Of a stretch of DNA of 64,000 bases, positions 60,717 to 64,000 are shown piece after piece. A model generated the notes under the pieces. That model saw only the letters and a program-made list of their open reading frames with translations, was not told the origin of the DNA and did no database searches. The stretch covers positions 124,001 through 188,000 of the forward strand of contig NZ_JACJOX010000049.1 in the NCBI RefSeq assembly GCF_014695775.1. Direction: 5' to 3'. The first letter of the stretch is position 1. Every line of letters begins with the position of its first letter. The position numbers were made by a program, and so were the translations under genes. The stretch comes from Leptolyngbya sp. FACHB-60 (GTDB lineage Bacteria > Cyanobacteriota > Cyanobacteriia > Phormidesmidales > Phormidesmidaceae).

Positions 60717-62054
60717 GTGACAGATCAAACTGGGCAAAACGCAATTGTCATTGGCGGCAGCATGGCAGGGTTGCTGACGGCTCGGGTGCTCAGCGATCAC
60801 TTTGCTCAGGTCACTCTCTTTGAGCGCGATCGGCTGAGAGACCAGCCCGAAGCCCGCTTTGGGCAGCCCCAAGCCAATCATCTCCATGGTTTGTTGGGCC
60901 GTGGCTTACAGAGCATGGTTAGCTATTTCCCGACTCTAGTGGATGCTCTTCGCAGCGGTGGGGCGACGGTTACCGATATGGGGCGCACCATGCGCTGGTA
61001 TTGCGACGGCGGCTATCGCCTGCCCTTTGAATTCGGCCAAGACTGCGTCATCGCTAGCCGACCATTTTTAGAGTGGCAGGTTCGCCAGCAGGTGGTGGCT
61101 TTGCCCAATGTCACTGTGCTCGATAGCTGTCGCGTCCATCGGCTGCTGACGAGCGAGGAGGGGCAGCAAATTGCAGGGGTGCAGTTTACTCGTTCAGGCA
61201 CCGATGCTCAGTCTGAAACCCGGTACGCTGATCTAACTGTGGATGCTACCGGGCGCGGGTCGCGATCGCCCCAGTGGCTAACAGAACTCGGCTATAGTCC
61301 CCCGCCCGAAAGCAAGGTGGTCTGCCACACCAGCTACGCCACCCAGGTTTACCGCCGAGCCACCGACGGCCAACCCAGTGACTGGATTTTTATTACCCCC
61401 ACTGGGCCTCAAGAAAAGCGAGGCGGCGTTGCACTCCCCATCGAAGACGGGCGTTGGATTGTTACCCTCAGCGGTCGCCAGGGTGCTCCCGCCCCCACCG
61501 ATACAGCGGGCTTTCTCTCCTTTTCTCAAGGCTTGCCAGCCCCAGATATTGCCGTTATTGCCAGCCACTGTGAGCCGCTTTCGGCAGTCTATAACTACAA
61601 CTTTGCCGCGAGCTTGCGCCACCACTATGAGCAGCTAAAACGCTTTCCGGCGGGGTATCTGGTGCTGGGCGATGCAGTTTGCTGCTTCAACCCGCTCTAT
61701 GGACAGGGCATGACCACGGCGGCGCTACAGGCAGAGGCGCTAGATGAGCTACTGCACCACCCGGGCGACCCATTACAGGACATTGCGCGTAAATTCTTTA
61801 GGCGTGCTGCTGAGCTGATTGACATTCCGTGGCAAACCGCCGTAGCCGAAGACTTTCGCTATCCAGAAACCCAGGGTAAAAAATCCCCAGGCACAACGTT
61901 GATTAACGCCTATATCACCTGCGTCAATCGGGCCTCCCACCGTGATCCCTTGATCGGGGCGGCCTTTCTCAAGGTGATGAATATGATGGCACCTCCTACC
62001 AGCTTGTTTCAGCCTCAAATTTTGTGGCGAGTGCTGCGATCGCAACACCCGTAA
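60717..62054 (+). CDS. FAD-dependent oxidoreductase / monooxygenase-like
   Basis: 445 residues, start GTG at 60717. The FAD-binding fold begins AIVIGGSMAGLLTARVL; the DATGRGSRSPQWL motif near residue 175 and GDAVCCFNPLYGQGMTTAAL near residue 315 are the DG and GD motifs of the PHBH/geranylgeranyl-reductase-like class. Substrate unknown. No membrane helix. The gene stands between the DUF4349 gene and pheT, 86 bases after the former. Confidence 0.9.
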   Translation: MTDQTGQNAIVIGGSMAGLLTARVLSDHFAQVTLFERDRLRDQPEARFGQPQANHLHGLLGRGLQSMVSYFPTLVDALRSGGATVTDMGRTMRWYCDGGYRLPFEFGQDCVIASRPFLEWQVRQQVVALPNVTVLDSCRVHRLLTSEEGQQIAGVQFTRSGTDAQSETRYADLTVDATGRGSRSPQWLTELGYSPPPESKVVCHTSYATQVYRRATDGQPSDWIFITPTGPQEKRGGVALPIEDGRWIVTLSGRQGAPAPTDTAGFLSFSQGLPAPDIAVIASHCEPLSAVYNYNFAASLRHHYEQLKRFPAGYLVLGDAVCCFNPLYGQGMTTAALQAEALDELLHHPGDPLQDIARKFFRRAAELIDIPWQTAVAEDFRYPETQGKKSPGTTLINAYITCVNRASHRDPLIGAAFLKVMNMMAPPTSLFQPQILWRVLRSQHP

Positions 62055-62074
62055 CGGCCATACCCAGGCTGAGG

Positions 62075-64000
62075 CTAACTCCGCAAGGTCACCCCAAACT
62101 GTTTTTCTAGGGCGGCGCGCACCTTTTTGTGAACTGGGTCTACAGTTTCATCGGTGAGGGTCTGGTCAGGGGAGCGGTAGACCAGACGAAAGGCCAGGCT
62201 GCGCTGCCCCTGAGGGACGCTTTCGCCGCGGTATTCGTCGAATAGGGCAACCGACTCCAGCAATTTACCCCCGGCTTTGGTCATGGTTGTCGTTAGGTCG
62301 GCGACAGTGAGCTCTAGCGGAGCGTAAAAAGCCAGGTCGCGATCGCTGGCCGGAAACGTCGAGTACGCCGCAAACTTCACCGACTTTTGCAGCACTGGCA
62401 CCAGGCAGGTCGCCAGCGCCGACCAGTTGAGCTGAAACACATACACCTCGGCGGGTAGCTGCCGCTGCTGGCGCAGCTGGGGATGGAGCTGGCCAAAGCG
62501 GCCCAGCTCTAACCGCCCCCGCACCCACAGCGATGCGGTACGACCGGGGTGAAAACGCGGATCGGTGCTGTCGGCGCGGTAGTCAACCGCTAGACCCAGA
62601 CGGCTAAAGACGCCGTCGAGAATGCCCTTGGCTTCGTACCAGGTGAGGGGCCGCTCTTGACCACTGGTCACCCACTGGCTCGATCGCCCGTCGCCGCCGA
62701 CAATGCCGCCCACGGCCTCAGCCTCGTGAATGCCTGCATCATCTTGCCAAAAGATATGGCCGATCTCAAAGCCGTTGAGAGGGCCGTTGCCCTGGTTAAG
62801 GTTGAATTCGTAGGCATCGATCAGCCCGTCCACCAAATCCTGTCGCAGGGCTGAATATTCAGGAAAAAGCGGGTTGGCGAGGGTGACCTGGCGATCGCTA
62901 ATCGGCTTAGTCAGCGAGTAGTGCAGCAGCTCCGTCAGCCCAGCGGCACGAAACGTCTCCCGCAGCCTGCGACGCAGGGCCGCCTCGACCGATAAAAAGC
63001 CGCCGATCGCCTTTTGGGGCAGGGTATCGGCAAAGTGGTTGTAGCCGTAGAGGCGTGCCACTTCTTCAATCAAGTCCACCTCGCGCTCCAGGTCACGGTA
63101 GCGGTAGGGGGGCACCGTCACGGCCCACACGCCTGCCTCATCGGTCGGGGCTACTTGGCAGCCCAGGGTTTCCAGCAGCTTTTGAATGGTTTCAGGCGGC
63201 AGATCCTGGGGCTGATCGCCCAGATTGGTGACTTGACCCAGCAGTTGAGTCACCCGGCTCAGCCGCAGGGTAATCACCCGCTCGGGGATGGCCGCCCCAA
63301 GGGAAGTGGTGCCGGTTGCTTGGGCAACGACGGTGGCTCCAGCCAGTTCTTGCAGCAGTTGGAGGGCGCGATCGCAGGCCAGCCCCAGCTCCGCCGGGTT
63401 CACACCGCGCTCGTAGCGGGCCGAAGCCTCGGTGCGCAACCCCTGGCTGCGGGCCGACTTGCGAATCGCCGCCGCGTCAAAAAAGGCGGCCTCTAGCATG
63501 ACCGCTCGGGTGCCGTCGTGCACCTCAGTAGCTTCACTGCCCATCACCCCCGCCAGAGCCACGGGCTGGTCATTGGCAGTAATTAATAGAGTCTCGGGCT
63601 GAAGCTGGCGCTTTTGGCTATCCAGGGTTACCAGGGTTTCTCCGGGCTGGGCATAGCGAACGCCGAGGTTGAGGGCGTCCCCAGTGGTCAGTAGGCGATC
63701 GCGGTCAAAGGCATGCAGTGGCTGACCCCACTCCAGCAGCACGTAATTCGTGACATCCACCACATTATTAATGGGGCGAGTGCCCGCCGCCACTAGCCGC
63801 TGCTGCAACCACTGGGGCGAGGGGCCGAGGGCAATGTTCTCCAACACCGTGCCGATGTAGATCGGGCAGGCCTTTTCGTCCGGTAGGGCGATCGCCGGAG
63901 CTGCGATGCTCTTCGCTATTGCAGGTGCTTGGGTAACCGGCAGATGCAGCTCGGCCCCCGTAATCGCCGCCACTTCGCGGGCGATGCCCACCATACTCAG
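62075..64000 (-). CDS. pheT: Phenylalanyl-tRNA synthetase beta subunit, 5' end cut by the window
   Basis: 642 codons visible of the usual about 800. The frame runs through the window edge (LSMVGIAREVAAITGAELHL is an internal PheT stretch, so the methionine there is not the start). B3/B4 motifs are seen in GTRPINNVVDVTNYVLLEWG and RSQGLRTEASARYERGV, the B5 domain with PPYRYRDLEREVDLIEEVAR and the C-terminal anticodon-binding FDX-ACB domain (FPASDRDLAFYAP). The tRNA-binding N-terminal domain lies outside. Convergent with the FAD oxidoreductase gene, 20 bases apart. Confidence 0.96.
   Translation of the reverse strand: MSMVGIAREVAAITGAELHLPVTQAPAIAKSIAAPAIALPDEKACPIYIGTVLENIALGPSPQWLQQRLVAAGTRPINNVVDVTNYVLLEWGQPLHAFDRDRLLTTGDALNLGVRYAQPGETLVTLDSQKRQLQPETLLITANDQPVALAGVMGSEATEVHDGTRAVMLEAAFFDAAAIRKSARSQGLRTEASARYERGVNPAELGLACDRALQLLQELAGATVVAQATGTTSLGAAIPERVITLRLSRVTQLLGQVTNLGDQPQDLPPETIQKLLETLGCQVAPTDEAGVWAVTVPPYRYRDLEREVDLIEEVARLYGYNHFADTLPQKAIGGFLSVEAALRRRLRETFRAAGLTELLHYSLTKPISDRQVTLANPLFPEYSALRQDLVDGLIDAYEFNLNQGNGPLNGFEIGHIFWQDDAGIHEAEAVGGIVGGDGRSSQWVTSGQERPLTWYEAKGILDGVFSRLGLAVDYRADSTDPRFHPGRTASLWVRGRLELGRFGQLHPQLRQQRQLPAEVYVFQLNWSALATCLVPVLQKSVKFAAYSTFPASDRDLAFYAPLELTVADLTTTMTKAGGKLLESVALFDEYRGESVPQGQRSLAFRLVYRSPDQTLTDETVDPVHKKVRAALEKQFGVTLRS

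Noticed and set aside
63014..63496. 160-residue plus-strand frame
   Set aside because: Antisense shadow of pheT.
1..64000. CRISPR array, tRNA or rRNA genes, prophage
   Set aside because: I saw no regularly spaced direct repeats, no tRNA T-loop signature in gene-free stretches, and no phage structural or integrase genes. A tRNA scan and covariance search would settle this.

Overview
The window is a piece of a cyanobacterial chromosome. GCGATCGC octamers (HIP1, usually as GGCGATCGCC) recur throughout, inside and between genes. Base composition is fairly GC-rich, and several genes belong to families I know mainly from cyanobacteria (Alr0857-type protein, orthocaspase, two-domain PlsC-like acyltransferase, DUF4126). 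A filamentous Leptolyngbya/Nodosilinea-type organism would fit, but that is a guess. I found no rRNA, tRNA, CRISPR array, transposase or prophage.

Layout. 1-4100: 3' part of era, overlapping a YjbQ-family gene; a ribbon-helix-helix-like gene; a long intergenic stretch; Alr0857-like gene and thioredoxin. 4100-11000: a proline/glutamate-rich lipoprotein, a DUF4870 membrane protein, rpmF with its terminator, a YN-type (catalytically degenerate) orthocaspase, DUF427. 11200-16100: murD and glyS on the same strand, then a class III adenylate cyclase with a degenerate receiver domain. 16350-24630: CPBP protease, PlsC-like acyltransferase plus SDR, DUF4126, an animal-type GH13 alpha-amylase, and an MMPL transporter. 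24800-33500: a 55-residue protein, a large fold-back repeat, a transglutaminase-like protein, an AT-rich glycosyltransferase island, an M17 and an M20 peptidase, and a FecR protein ending in a DNA-level tandem repeat. 33700-39500: a 1,200-residue membrane protein with alpha/beta-hydrolase and possible thiol-hydrolase parts, translationally coupled to a PHP phosphoesterase. 39600-42100: ndk and a methionine-salvage operon mtnB-mtnD-mtnC.

42300-52800 is the most coherent system: a chemosensory gene set, all on the minus strand, in the order cheB, pentapeptide-repeat gene, cheR-TPR, double-cheW, mcp, cheA-REC. A stand-alone receiver gene lies convergently after cheA. The parts list matches the Wsp type (CheR with TPR, CheA with C-terminal receiver, two CheW modules, CheB), but with no diguanylate cyclase output, a tandem duplicated Hpt domain, and a pentapeptide protein tightly coupled to cheR. 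Just beyond it is a decayed PAS hybrid histidine kinase that has lost its kinase core.

55190-64000: cold-shock/DUF1294 protein, a 22-bp perfect palindrome, an ABC exporter with a clear terminator, a small membrane protein and MerR-like regulator, MoaD, a DUF4349 lipoprotein, an FAD oxidoreductase, and pheT, cut by the window edge.

Both edges cut genes: era lacks its 3' end and pheT its 5' end.
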